Shown here piece by piece: positions 8,989 through 15,563 of a DNA stretch of 64,000 nucleotides. The DNA is taken from contig JBJMVQ010000002.1 in the NCBI GenBank assembly GCA_045810625.1, forward strand, positions 1 through 64,000. Reading direction: 5' to 3'. The translations under genes and the position numbers were made by a program. The DNA is from JACQFZ01 sp045810625. GTDB lineage: Bacteria; Pseudomonadota; Gammaproteobacteria; Acidiferrobacterales; Sulfurifustaceae. Positions within the stretch are counted from its first letter, which is position 1; every line of letters begins with the position of its first letter. The notes beneath the pieces were generated by a model. That model made no database searches. It was not told where the DNA came from and saw nothing but the letters and a program-made list of their open reading frames with translations.

Positions 8989-8994
8989 TATAAT
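8989..8994 (+). promoter_or_regulatory. Possible -10 box (TATAAT)
   Basis: A perfect TATAAT lies in a short AT-rich patch after the Rep-like gene, about 200 bases before the membrane-protein gene at 9193. The sequence 17 bases upstream (CTTACG) is a poor -35, so this is a candidate only. Confidence 0.25.
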
Positions 8995-9114
8995 TCATTA
9001 ACGGGCGATCATAGCGCCGCTCGCGCGCCGTGCAGGACCGCAACACTCTTCAATCGGCGCCTTGTCCGCGGGCGATCCCAATAACAATATTACAAAGCGT
9101 CGCCGCTTTCGTAG

Positions 9115-9139
9115 CTCGCCTCGCGTTATCGCGAGCGAG
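9115..9139 (+). other. Stem-loop in leader of the membrane-protein gene
   Basis: CTCGC (9115-9119), a one-base bulge and TCGCG pair with CGCGA and GCGAG (9130-9139) around a TTAT loop. A weaker CCTGC/GCAGG stem follows. Both precede the start at 9193. No T-run is seen, so a role in message stability or translation control is as likely as termination. Confidence 0.35.
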
Positions 9140-9192
9140 TGGGTTCCTGCGTGACTTGCAGGGAAATGTTTAAACTCGACCGGAGCTGATGC

Positions 9193-9918
9193 ATGACCGA
9201 TCCCTCGCTGACGAGGTCACAGGCACAGGGCAGTGACGCGCTCCATCTCACCCCCGAAACCTTCGAGTGGGTGTACAACACTATCGTCAGCCTCAAGTTT
9301 CCGGTCGACGTCGCTCGTGTGCTCGAGCTGCGTTACCTGATCAACCACGCCGCCGACGCATTTCCCGAGCCGGCGGCCACCGCCGATTACCGCGAATTCC
9401 GGGAAGCGCTGCAAACCGTTGTCGACGAGACGGGTATCGAGAACAAGCGCCACAGCGAACGCATGCTGCGCATCCTCAGCATGATGCGCGAGCTGCACTA
9501 CGCCTACAGCATCAACCAGCGCGACGCAGAGAACAAACTACGCGCACGCATGGCGCACAACCGTGCGCAGCGCGAGCGCGCGATACGCCATGCGACCGGC
9601 TTCATCATCGCTACCGCACTCTGCTCGATCCTCTGGCTCGTATCCGACAACCCCGACTGGCCCGTAAAGATAATGACCGCCGGCTTTGTCATCGGAACAT
9701 GGCTGCACGTGCGCACCGTACCGATGCTCGATCGCGGCCTGCGGCTGCTCGAAAAACGGATGAGCCGCTCGCAGCGACATCGCGTAAAGTCGATTCACTG
9801 GCGTCTGTTGGCGCTCAAGCTGGCGCTCGTGCTCGGCTTCAAGCGCAATTCGGAAGTCGAGGTGTTTCGGATCGAAACCGACCACGATCTGGGAAGACCA
9901 TGGCGGCTGACGCACTGA
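9193..9918 (+). CDS. Hypothetical membrane protein, two predicted TM segments
   Basis: I do not recognise this 241-residue family. The N-terminal half (1-120) is soluble and helical, with many charged residues and an Arg-rich amphipathic stretch around 110-130. Two hydrophobic segments follow at about 133-150 and 156-173. A basic C-terminal half (Arg-Ser-Gln-Arg-His-Arg) then contains another moderately hydrophobic helix near 205-215. The layout fits an inner-membrane hairpin with both termini in the cytoplasm. The ATG at 9193 has a GGAG box about seven bases upstream. Base composition resembles its neighbours. It converges on the xerD remnant. No function is proposed. Confidence 0.75.
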   Translation: MTDPSLTRSQAQGSDALHLTPETFEWVYNTIVSLKFPVDVARVLELRYLINHAADAFPEPAATADYREFREALQTVVDETGIENKRHSERMLRILSMMRELHYAYSINQRDAENKLRARMAHNRAQRERAIRHATGFIIATALCSILWLVSDNPDWPVKIMTAGFVIGTWLHVRTVPMLDRGLRLLEKRMSRSQRHRVKSIHWRLLALKLALVLGFKRNSEVEVFRIETDHDLGRPWRLTH

Positions 9919-9967
9919 AGCGCCGGCAGCGAGGACGAGCGCATCGCGGTACCTAATTTGATTTGAC

Positions 9968-10011
9968 CCGACTGAGGCCGCGCTCGCTCTCATCGCGGCC
10001 GTCTGAGTCGG
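9968..10011. other. Long imperfect hairpin between convergent genes
   Basis: CCGACT-GAGGCCGCG (9968-9982) pairs with CGCGGCC-GTCTGAGTCGG (9994-10011), with a small bulge. It sits between the rightward membrane-protein gene and the leftward xerD remnant and may end one or both transcripts. There is no clear T-run on either side. Confidence 0.4.
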
Positions 10012-10039
10012 TCCGCCCCTCACCGGAAGACTTGCTACC

Positions 10040-10309
10040 TCACCCGCGCGGATGATGCCGTGCGTGCGCTCCTTGAGCCGCGCGCGGGCGACGTGCGTGT
10101 AAATCTGCGTCGTGGAGAGATCGGCGTGACCGAGCAGCATTTGCACCGCTCGCGCCGCGCGGGCAAAGATCCCGTCCCGACGCCTGAAGAAAGCGATCCG
10201 TGAGTGCAAGATCGCTCCGATAAGCCGATATCGTGGCCTGACTCAGGCCCTGTTCGAGCCAGAGCGCGTCACAGAAACGGTCGATGAGATCGCTAGGTTC
10301 CCCGCTCAT
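10040..10309 (-). pseudogene. xerD: xerD tyrosine recombinase remnant, internal deletion
   Basis: From the ATG at 10309 the first about 45 residues match the XerD core-binding start (DRFCDALWLEQGLSQAT, then AYRSDL and SGRDL). The frame then changes. In another minus-strand frame the same DNA encodes the extreme XerD C terminus (VQMLLGHADLSTTQIYTHV). The original frame resumes for the last residues (HARHHPRG and stop at 10040). About 200 residues, including the catalytic Arg-Lys-His-x-x-Arg region, are gone, and a further small indel separates the last two pieces. Only the His/Tyr end of the catalytic domain survives. A working copy would have to lie elsewhere. The remnant overlaps the end of ogt by 17 bases. 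Confidence 0.85.
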
Positions 10310-10772
10310 GCTCGAGCAACCAGCGCTTGATCTTGAGGGCATCCCCGCCCCGCCGCCCCATGAAACCTCCGAGACCTGTCTGGGCCACGACCCGGTGGCA
10401 CGGCACGATAATGGCAATCGGGTTGGTACGGCAGGCGGCTCCGATCGCGCGCGGCGAGCTCTTCAGGCGCCGGGCGAGATCGCCGTAGCTGCGCACTTCA
10501 CCGGCGGGGATGCGCGTCAGAGCGCGCCATACCCGCTGTTGGTGCGCACTGCCTTGTAGCGTGAGCGGCAAGCGCAGGGAGCGCTTTGGATCGGCGAAGT
10601 ACTGCGAGAGCGCACGACATACTCGCCGGGTAAAGACGTCCCGGGGCGCCTTGAGCGGTATGCGGCTGGAAACGAAGCCGACATCGACCACGCGCTCGTC
10701 TTCGGTGCGCACGCCAACGCGGCCGAAGGGCGCGGCGATGACGGCATCGTAGGTGGGCTTGCGGTCGCGCAT
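10293..10772 (-). CDS. ogt: Methylated-DNA--protein-cysteine methyltransferase
   Basis: Repairs O6-alkylguanine and O4-alkylthymine by transferring the alkyl group to its own cysteine, which inactivates it. The 159-residue protein carries the active-site motif Ile-Val-Pro-Cys-His-Arg-Val near residue 122. It also has the DNA-binding helix region (IPAGEVRSYGDLA) with the arginine finger in the RAIGAACRTNP segment. The ATG at 10772 is chosen because homology begins there; the frame stays open upstream without family resemblance. The start lies two bases after the stop of a small upstream ORF, which suggests coupled translation. The end overlaps the xerD remnant. Confidence 0.93.
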   Translation of the reverse strand: MRDRKPTYDAVIAAPFGRVGVRTEDERVVDVGFVSSRIPLKAPRDVFTRRVCRALSQYFADPKRSLRLPLTLQGSAHQQRVWRALTRIPAGEVRSYGDLARRLKSSPRAIGAACRTNPIAIIVPCHRVVAQTGLGGFMGRRGGDALKIKRWLLEHERGT

Positions 10773-10774
10773 GG

Positions 10775-11047
10775 TTAGCGAGGCGTCGCCAAATAACCGG
10801 CCGCGTGGAGTGGACAAACCGACTTGCCGAGGCAGCGGCAAGGATTGGCTAAACAGTTGCTGCCGGATACGACAGCGACGCGGGGCGGGATCGAGCTGCA
10901 AACATCCGCGTAGCGGACGTCTTCGCCTAACTCGCTGAACCAGCCGGGGCATGCGCGCATTATCCACGCACGCAGCCCGGGAGACCAGAAGGCGGCGCCG
11001 AAGTGCCGCGCGAGTTGCCGCTCCAGCGCATCCCGCGCTCGCGGCAT
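10775..11047 (-). CDS. Small ORF upstream of ogt, unrecognised
   Basis: A 90-residue frame whose ATG at 11047 is preceded by AAGGA at good distance and whose TAA ends two bases before the ogt ATG. The N-terminal half looks protein-like (LERQLARHFGAAFW). The second half is Cys-rich and less convincing. In the neighbouring frame, just before ogt, a stretch (GRLFGDASLT) faintly recalls the C-terminal part of chorismate lyase, so this could be a frameshifted relic. That comparison is weak and by eye only. It begins 19 bases after the rplS terminator. Confidence 0.35.
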   Translation of the reverse strand: MPRARDALERQLARHFGAAFWSPGLRAWIMRACPGWFSELGEDVRYADVCSSIPPRVAVVSGSNCLANPCRCLGKSVCPLHAAGYLATPR

Positions 11048-11066
11048 TCGTACGTCCTTGTACAGC

Positions 11067-11089
11067 AAAAAAGTCCGAGATGGACTTTT
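11067..11089 (-). terminator. Rho-independent terminator of the rpsP-rplS operon
   Basis: Read on the minus strand, AAAGTCC and GGACTTT form a stem with a short loop, followed by a run of T. It lies 11 bases after the rplS stop codon. Confidence 0.85.
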
Positions 11090-11099
11090 CGATAGCTCG

Positions 11100-11444
11100 C
11101 TAGACTTTTTCGCGAATGCGCGCCGCCTTGCCGGCCAGCTCGCGCAGGTAGTAAAGCTTCGAGCGGCGCACGTCGCCCTTGCGCTTCACTTCGATCTTCG
11201 CGATGCCGGGGCTGTAGAGCGGAAATACGCGCTCAACGCCCTCGCCATACGAAACCTTGCGGACCGAAAACGAGGAGTTGAAGCCGCGATTGCGCCGCGC
11301 GATCACCATGCCCTCGAATACCTGCAACCGCTCGCGCTCGCCTTCCTGCACGCGGATGTGTACCGCGACGGTATCGCCCGGCCCGAACTCCGGCACTTTC
11401 TTGTCCATCTGACGCGCTTCGATCTCTTGCAGTATCTTGCTCAT
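11100..11444 (-). CDS. rplS: 50S ribosomal protein L19
   Basis: The 114-residue protein at the 30S-50S interface, normal in length. Recognisable segments are the PEFGPGDTVAVHIRV strand, the basic loop IARRNRGFNSSF, and the RRSKLYYLRE end. It is the last gene of rpsP-rimM-trmD-rplS, 18 bases after trmD, and is followed at once by an intrinsic terminator. Expression should follow the rpsP promoter. Confidence 0.98.
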   Translation of the reverse strand: MSKILQEIEARQMDKKVPEFGPGDTVAVHIRVQEGERERLQVFEGMVIARRNRGFNSSFSVRKVSYGEGVERVFPLYSPGIAKIEVKRKGDVRRSKLYYLRELAGKAARIREKV

Positions 11445-11462
11445 GGTTGAACTCCAAACTCG

Positions 11463-12224
11463 TCAATCTGTTTCGCGGTCCGCCGTTCGACGCCGCTCTT
11501 CTTGAAACTCTGCGAGCAGCCGCTGCTGCTCCTCGTTGAGCGTGATCCGCGCCAACAAATCGGGACGGCGCAACCACGTACGACCCAACGACTGCTTCAG
11601 ACGCCATCGGCGAATCCTCTCGTGATCGCCTGAGAGCAGCACTTCCGGAACCGGTTGCCCGGCGTACACCTCCGGGCGCGTGTAGTGCGGCCAGTCGAGC
11701 AAGCCGCCCACGAACGAATCCTGTTCCGCTGAATCTTCGTCACCGAGCGCGCCCGGCAGCCGGCGCGAAATCGCGTCGATCAGCACCATCGCCGGCAACT
11801 CGCCGCCGGAGAGAACGTAGTCGCCGATCGACCACTCCTCGTCCACTTCCATCTGCAGCAGGCGCTCATCGACGCCCTCGTAGCGACCTGCGAGCAGAAT
11901 CAAGCGTTCACGCGCCGCAAGTTCGGTGACGCCCGCTTGATCCAGCTGCCGACCCTGCGGCGACAGGTAAAGCACCTGCGCCGGAGCGGCATCGTCGGCA
12001 CGCACCGCGGCGATGACCCGCGCGAGCGGTTCCGGCCGCATCACCATCCCGGGACCGCCGCCATACGGCCGATCGTCGACCGAGCGATGTTTGTCCTCGG
12101 TGTAGTCGCGCGGGTTCCACACATGCAGCGACAGCAGTCCCGCCCGCACCGCGCGCCCCGGAATCCCGTACCCGCGCACCGCCTCGAACATCGGCGGGAA
12201 AATGCTGATCACGTCGATCCGCAT
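11463..12224 (-). CDS. trmD: tRNA (guanine-N1)-methyltransferase
   Basis: Methylates G37 next to the anticodon in tRNAs reading CNN codons, which prevents +1 frameshifting. The 253-residue SPOUT protein shows the N-terminal ISIFPPMF start, the DDRPYGGGPGMVM segment, and the trefoil-knot SAM site (LLAGRYEGVDER, then the YVLSGGE loop). The basic C-terminal domain is present. The ATG at 12224 (MRIDVIS) is the family start. The frame is open 17 residues further upstream without resemblance and would overlap rimM. It lies 16 bases after rimM. Confidence 0.97.
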   Translation of the reverse strand: MRIDVISIFPPMFEAVRGYGIPGRAVRAGLLSLHVWNPRDYTEDKHRSVDDRPYGGGPGMVMRPEPLARVIAAVRADDAAPAQVLYLSPQGRQLDQAGVTELAARERLILLAGRYEGVDERLLQMEVDEEWSIGDYVLSGGELPAMVLIDAISRRLPGALGDEDSAEQDSFVGGLLDWPHYTRPEVYAGQPVPEVLLSGDHERIRRWRLKQSLGRTWLRRPDLLARITLNEEQQRLLAEFQEERRRTADRETD

Positions 12225-12240
12225 TCGCTCTTGGCGGCGC

Positions 12241-12750
12241 TCAGTCCGCCGCGTCCCAGTCGACGTAAATGACACCCGCGGCTCGGTCCACGCGCTGCAC
12301 GACGGTTGCGGCGAACGGAATCAGCCGTTCACGATCGCCGCGGACGACCATTACATCGTTCGCGCCCGTTTCGAACAGATGGCTCACCCGACCCAGCTCG
12401 GTTCCGGTCGTGTTCACGACACGCAAACCTTCCAGCTCCGCCCAGTAATACTCGTTCTTACCGGCTGCCGGAAGTTGCGACATCGAGATGTGGATCTGAC
12501 CGCCGACGAGGCGCGCCGCCGCGTCCCGATCCTCACAACCTTCCAGCCGTGCGATCACGCCTTTACCGTGCGCATGACCCTCGGCGACTTCGAACGTCTG
12601 CCAGTTACCGTCGCGCTCGATCAGCCAAGGGCTGTAGCTCAGAATCGATTCGCGCGGGCGGGTATGCGAATACACTTTGATCCACCCGCGTACTCCGAAG
12701 AGGCCCGCGATGCGGCCGACTTGCACGCGGCGTTCCGGAACATCGGTCAT
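12241..12750 (-). CDS. rimM: Ribosome maturation factor RimM
   Basis: Binds S19 in the 30S head and helps late 16S rRNA maturation. The 169 residues contain the N-terminal RimM barrel (VGRIAGLFGVRGWIKV) and a C-terminal PRC-barrel with the conserved YYWAELEGL signature. It is the second gene of the rpsP operon, between rpsP and trmD, and its usual position supports the call. Confidence 0.97.
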   Translation of the reverse strand: MTDVPERRVQVGRIAGLFGVRGWIKVYSHTRPRESILSYSPWLIERDGNWQTFEVAEGHAHGKGVIARLEGCEDRDAAARLVGGQIHISMSQLPAAGKNEYYWAELEGLRVVNTTGTELGRVSHLFETGANDVMVVRGDRERLIPFAATVVQRVDRAAGVIYVDWDAAD

Positions 12751-12827
12751 GACGTTCTCCCGGACGCTCCGGCCCGCTCCATGTTAACTGGCGAGCGGCC
12801 TATCGCACCGGCGGCTGCCGGTTACTG

Positions 12828-13088
12828 TCAGCTGGAAGCGGGCGAGGTGCTTCGCACTTTCTTCAAAAGATCCGCAACGCGCTCGGTCGGTTTCGCGCCG
12901 TTGCCGAGCCAGTACTGAACGCGCTCCATGTTGACGCGCAGTGCTTCTTCAGAAGCCGCCGCCTTCGGATTGTAAAAACCCACCCGCTCGATGCACTTGC
13001 CATTGGGCGCCCGGCGGCGGTCGGCCACCTCGATGCGGTAGTACGGCCGCTTGTTCGCGCCACCCCGGGCCAAGCGTATGGTCACCAT
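12828..13088 (-). CDS. rpsP: 30S ribosomal protein S16
   Basis: An 86-residue 30S subunit protein and first gene of rpsP-rimM-trmD-rplS. It opens with MVTIRLARGGANKRPYYRI and contains the RVGFYNP segment, both diagnostic. The ATG at 13088 is the family start; a longer open frame to 13133 has no resemblance. A good promoter lies about 77 bases upstream. Confidence 0.98.
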   Translation of the reverse strand: MVTIRLARGGANKRPYYRIEVADRRRAPNGKCIERVGFYNPKAAASEEALRVNMERVQYWLGNGAKPTERVADLLKKVRSTSPASS

Positions 13089-13164
13089 TCGACTTTCCTC
13101 TACGGTTGCTGTAACTGGCCGGACCGGGCGCAATTGGCCAGGTGCCGCCGAATAAAGCCGGGCA

Positions 13165-13192
13165 TTCTAACCGGTAAGGACACGGAAACAAA
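13165..13192 (-). promoter_or_regulatory. Sigma-70-type promoter of the rpsP operon
   Basis: On the minus strand, TTGTTT (13192-13187) and TAGAAT (13170-13165) are separated by 16 bases. The pair lies in the mlaA-rpsP spacer, about 77 bases before rpsP. This suggests the ribosomal operon starts here and does not depend on read-through from mlaA. Confidence 0.55.
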
Positions 13193-13206
13193 GGCCAAAA
13201 ACGCGG

Positions 13207-14100
13207 TTACGAGGGCGGCCGGGACGTATCGCTCGGTGGCTTGGCCGGCTCGCCCGACCCCTGTTCCGGCGGCTTTTTGGGCGCGGCCGGGGTCGGCTTG
13301 TCTTCCTCAAAGATGGACGGGTCCACGGTCGAAGGCGCCGGCGCCGCCTGCTCACCCTTGATCAACGTACGACGGCGCTGGCGATACGCTTCCCGCACGA
13401 AAACGTAAGGATCCTCGCCGCCGGCCTGCTCGAGTATATCTCCGGCATCGAGGAGGCGGTCGCGGATACTGACCACCTCGACGGCGTAGAGTTTCCATGC
13501 CGTGCTTTGCTCTTCCATGTACGTCGGTGGGTAAAGCTGGAAGTCTCCGTAGAGCCCAATGCCGTCCCTGACGTTGCTCGGACCGAAGAGCGGCAATACC
13601 AGATACCAACCGTCGCCGACCCCCCACTTGCCCAGCGTCTGGCCGAAATCCGCCGTATGCCGCTCGAGACCGAAAGGACTCGCGACGTCGAAGAGGCCGA
13701 ATACGCCGATCGTGCTGTTGGTGACAAAGCGACCGACCTCAGAACCCGCATCGCCGAACCTACCCTGCAGCGCGTTGTTCACGATGACGGCGGGCTCGTG
13801 CAAATTGCTGAAGAAGTTCGACACACTGCGGCGCACCGGGCCTGGGATTACTGCTCGATAACCCTTGGCGACGGGCTTGAGCAGATACCGGTCGAGCTTG
13901 TCGTTGAAAGTGTAGATCGCGCGATTGATCGGCTCGAGCGGGTCGTTGGTGCTCTGAAAATCCTCTTTCGAGTCGGGAGCACGCCCTGCATCGGTGGGCG
14001 CATCGCGGGTCGTCGTGGCACAGCCCGCGGCAAGAAACGTCACAAGCACGCCGAACAGTGCCGAACGAAGCGGCGCAAGCGCTCGTAGCAGGCGGTTCAC
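13207..14100 (-). CDS. mlaA: MlaA/VacJ outer-membrane lipoprotein
   Basis: The outer-membrane part of the Mla system, which removes misplaced phospholipids from the outer leaflet. Residues 1-27 form a lipoprotein signal ending in the lipobox Leu-Ala-Ala-Gly-Cys27. The MlaA core follows (NDPLEPINRAIYTFND near the start, then VGRFVTNSTIGVFGLFDVA and GWYLVLPLFGPS). The C-terminal about 50 residues form a Pro/Glu/Lys-rich tail (PAAPKKPPEQ) longer than in E. coli MlaA. No other mla genes are in the window. It lies upstream of rpsP in the same direction. Confidence 0.95.
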   Translation of the reverse strand: MNRLLRALAPLRSALFGVLVTFLAAGCATTTRDAPTDAGRAPDSKEDFQSTNDPLEPINRAIYTFNDKLDRYLLKPVAKGYRAVIPGPVRRSVSNFFSNLHEPAVIVNNALQGRFGDAGSEVGRFVTNSTIGVFGLFDVASPFGLERHTADFGQTLGKWGVGDGWYLVLPLFGPSNVRDGIGLYGDFQLYPPTYMEEQSTAWKLYAVEVVSIRDRLLDAGDILEQAGGEDPYVFVREAYRQRRRTLIKGEQAAPAPSTVDPSIFEEDKPTPAAPKKPPEQGSGEPAKPPSDTSRPPS

Positions 14101-14241
14101 AGACGGCGCCGCGATTCGTTCATAACAGAAAGGCTAACTAAGTCACCGTAGCGCTGTAAAGAAGCTTTTTCAGGTGCTCCACCGATGGCCAGCGGCGGCG
14201 AAGCGACTATAGTTATGTAGTAGTCGATCGCGAGCATCCCC

Positions 14242-14496
14242 GTGGCTCATCACTATCCGACTCCCGGCCAGATTGGTCTGAAAATTCCCCCGTATCTGAT
14301 TGCCGACCGTTTCAGCGCCGGCTTCAATCACGGTCTCAAGGGCGGACAGTTGGATCACGTCGAATACTTTCGCCGCTCGTTCCGTCTCGGATTCCGCGCC
14401 GCCAAGCTTTACCTCCGAGAAGTACGCCGACAGCAAGGCATATTGCAGTTCCCGGCGCGCTTTCGCTACCGTCTGACGTCGCGCTGGGATCGGTAG
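14242..14496 (+). CDS. Small conserved-looking hypothetical protein (84 aa)
   Basis: The GTG at 14242 opens an 84-residue frame with ordered, protein-like composition: an N-terminal HYPTPGQIGLKIP, a central GFNHGLKGGQLD, then EYFRRSFRLGFRAAKLYLRE and a final FPARFRYR. Its aromatic-and-arginine-rich second half is basic and probably helical. I have the impression of similar short proteins in other gammaproteobacteria but cannot name a family. The Shine-Dalgarno sequence is weak. It lies 74 bases before mtnC in the same direction and could be co-transcribed. The opposite-strand frame here is less convincing. Confidence 0.5.
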   Translation: MAHHYPTPGQIGLKIPPYLIADRFSAGFNHGLKGGQLDHVEYFRRSFRLGFRAAKLYLREVRRQQGILQFPARFRYRLTSRWDR

Positions 14497-14570
14497 TCCA
14501 AGCATCCCCACTCCGGCCCGCCGCCGCGCTCGCGTATAATCGCGAACTCGGTCCAATTGCGCCGCGCTTC

Positions 14571-15248
14571 ATGATTCGTGCCGTGGTAACGGATATCGAG
14601 GGCACCACTTCGTCGCTCTCGTTCGTCAAAGACGTGCTCTTTCCGTACGCGCGCTCTCGCCTGCCCCACTTCGTGCGCGCGCGCGGGCATGAACCGGAGA
14701 TCGCGAAGCTTCTCGATGACGCCCGTGCGGCGTCCGGCGAGTCGCTCGCGAACGATGAACTCGTCGCCCGCCTAATTCAGTGGATCGACGAAGACCGCAA
14801 GGTCACGCCGCTCAAGGCGCTGCAGGGACTGATCTGGGAGGATGGGTACCGGCAGCGCGATTTTACGGGCCACATCTACCCCGACGCCGCACGGGCGTTA
14901 CATGCCTGGCACGCACGCGGGCTTCGCCTGTATGTGTTCTCGTCCGGCTCGGTGAAGGCGCAGCAACTGTTGTTCGCCCACACGGATCGCGGCGATCTTA
15001 CACCGCTCTTCAGCGGCTACTTCGACACCACTACGGGACCGAAGCGAGACCCGGAGGCGTATCGCCGGATCGCGCAAGCCATCGCGGTCTCACCGGCGGA
15101 GATATTGTTCCTTTCCGACATTCCGGAAGAGCTGGATGCCGCCCGCGCGGCCGGCATGCGCACGTGCCTGCTGGCACGAGACGAGCAGCCGTCGAGCATG
15201 CACAACCATCCGGTCGCGCGACACTTCGACGAAATCCAGATTCCGTAG
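14571..15248 (+). CDS. mtnC: Enolase-phosphatase E1 (methionine salvage)
   Basis: A HAD-superfamily enzyme of the methionine salvage pathway that enolises and then dephosphorylates 2,3-diketo-5-methylthiopentyl-1-phosphate. The 225-residue length is typical. HAD motif I appears as TDIEGTTSSL (the nucleophile is the first Asp, and the Glu/Gly replacement is typical of this family). Motif II is VFSSGS, followed by the Lys of GPKRDP, and motif IV is FLSDIPEELDAA. The other mtn genes are not in the window, so the pathway context is missing locally. Confidence 0.94.
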   Translation: MIRAVVTDIEGTTSSLSFVKDVLFPYARSRLPHFVRARGHEPEIAKLLDDARAASGESLANDELVARLIQWIDEDRKVTPLKALQGLIWEDGYRQRDFTGHIYPDAARALHAWHARGLRLYVFSSGSVKAQQLLFAHTDRGDLTPLFSGYFDTTTGPKRDPEAYRRIAQAIAVSPAEILFLSDIPEELDAARAAGMRTCLLARDEQPSSMHNHPVARHFDEIQIP

Positions 15249-15563
15249 CGCTATCCGGCGGCGGTGACGCGGCGAGCGCGGGGGCACGACCGCCACGGAA
15301 ATGGGGCGTCAGGACGTATGCTTCGAACGTACCCACGTTTACGCCCAAAGCGCACATCTCTGTCACGGCCAAACCCGTCGTATCCGCCGTACTACCAAGG
15401 CGAATGGGGCGCCATCGCGCGCCGGCCGACGCCCGCCAAAGCTCGCTGACTATACTGAGAGGCGGGGGTTGGCGGCAGTGCGCCGTACAGAGCGCCGTCA
15501 CGTTGCGCCAAAAATCCGGCCGAGCGCGGCGACCCGCTCAGAAGAAAAGGGACGCAATCACGC
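15249..15563. other. Spacer between mtnC and the PP2C-kinase gene
   Basis: A 315-base spacer in the rightward direction that should hold the promoter of the next gene. I see no convincing promoter pair, hairpin or gene. Frames that cross it have no family resemblance. Confidence 0.4.
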
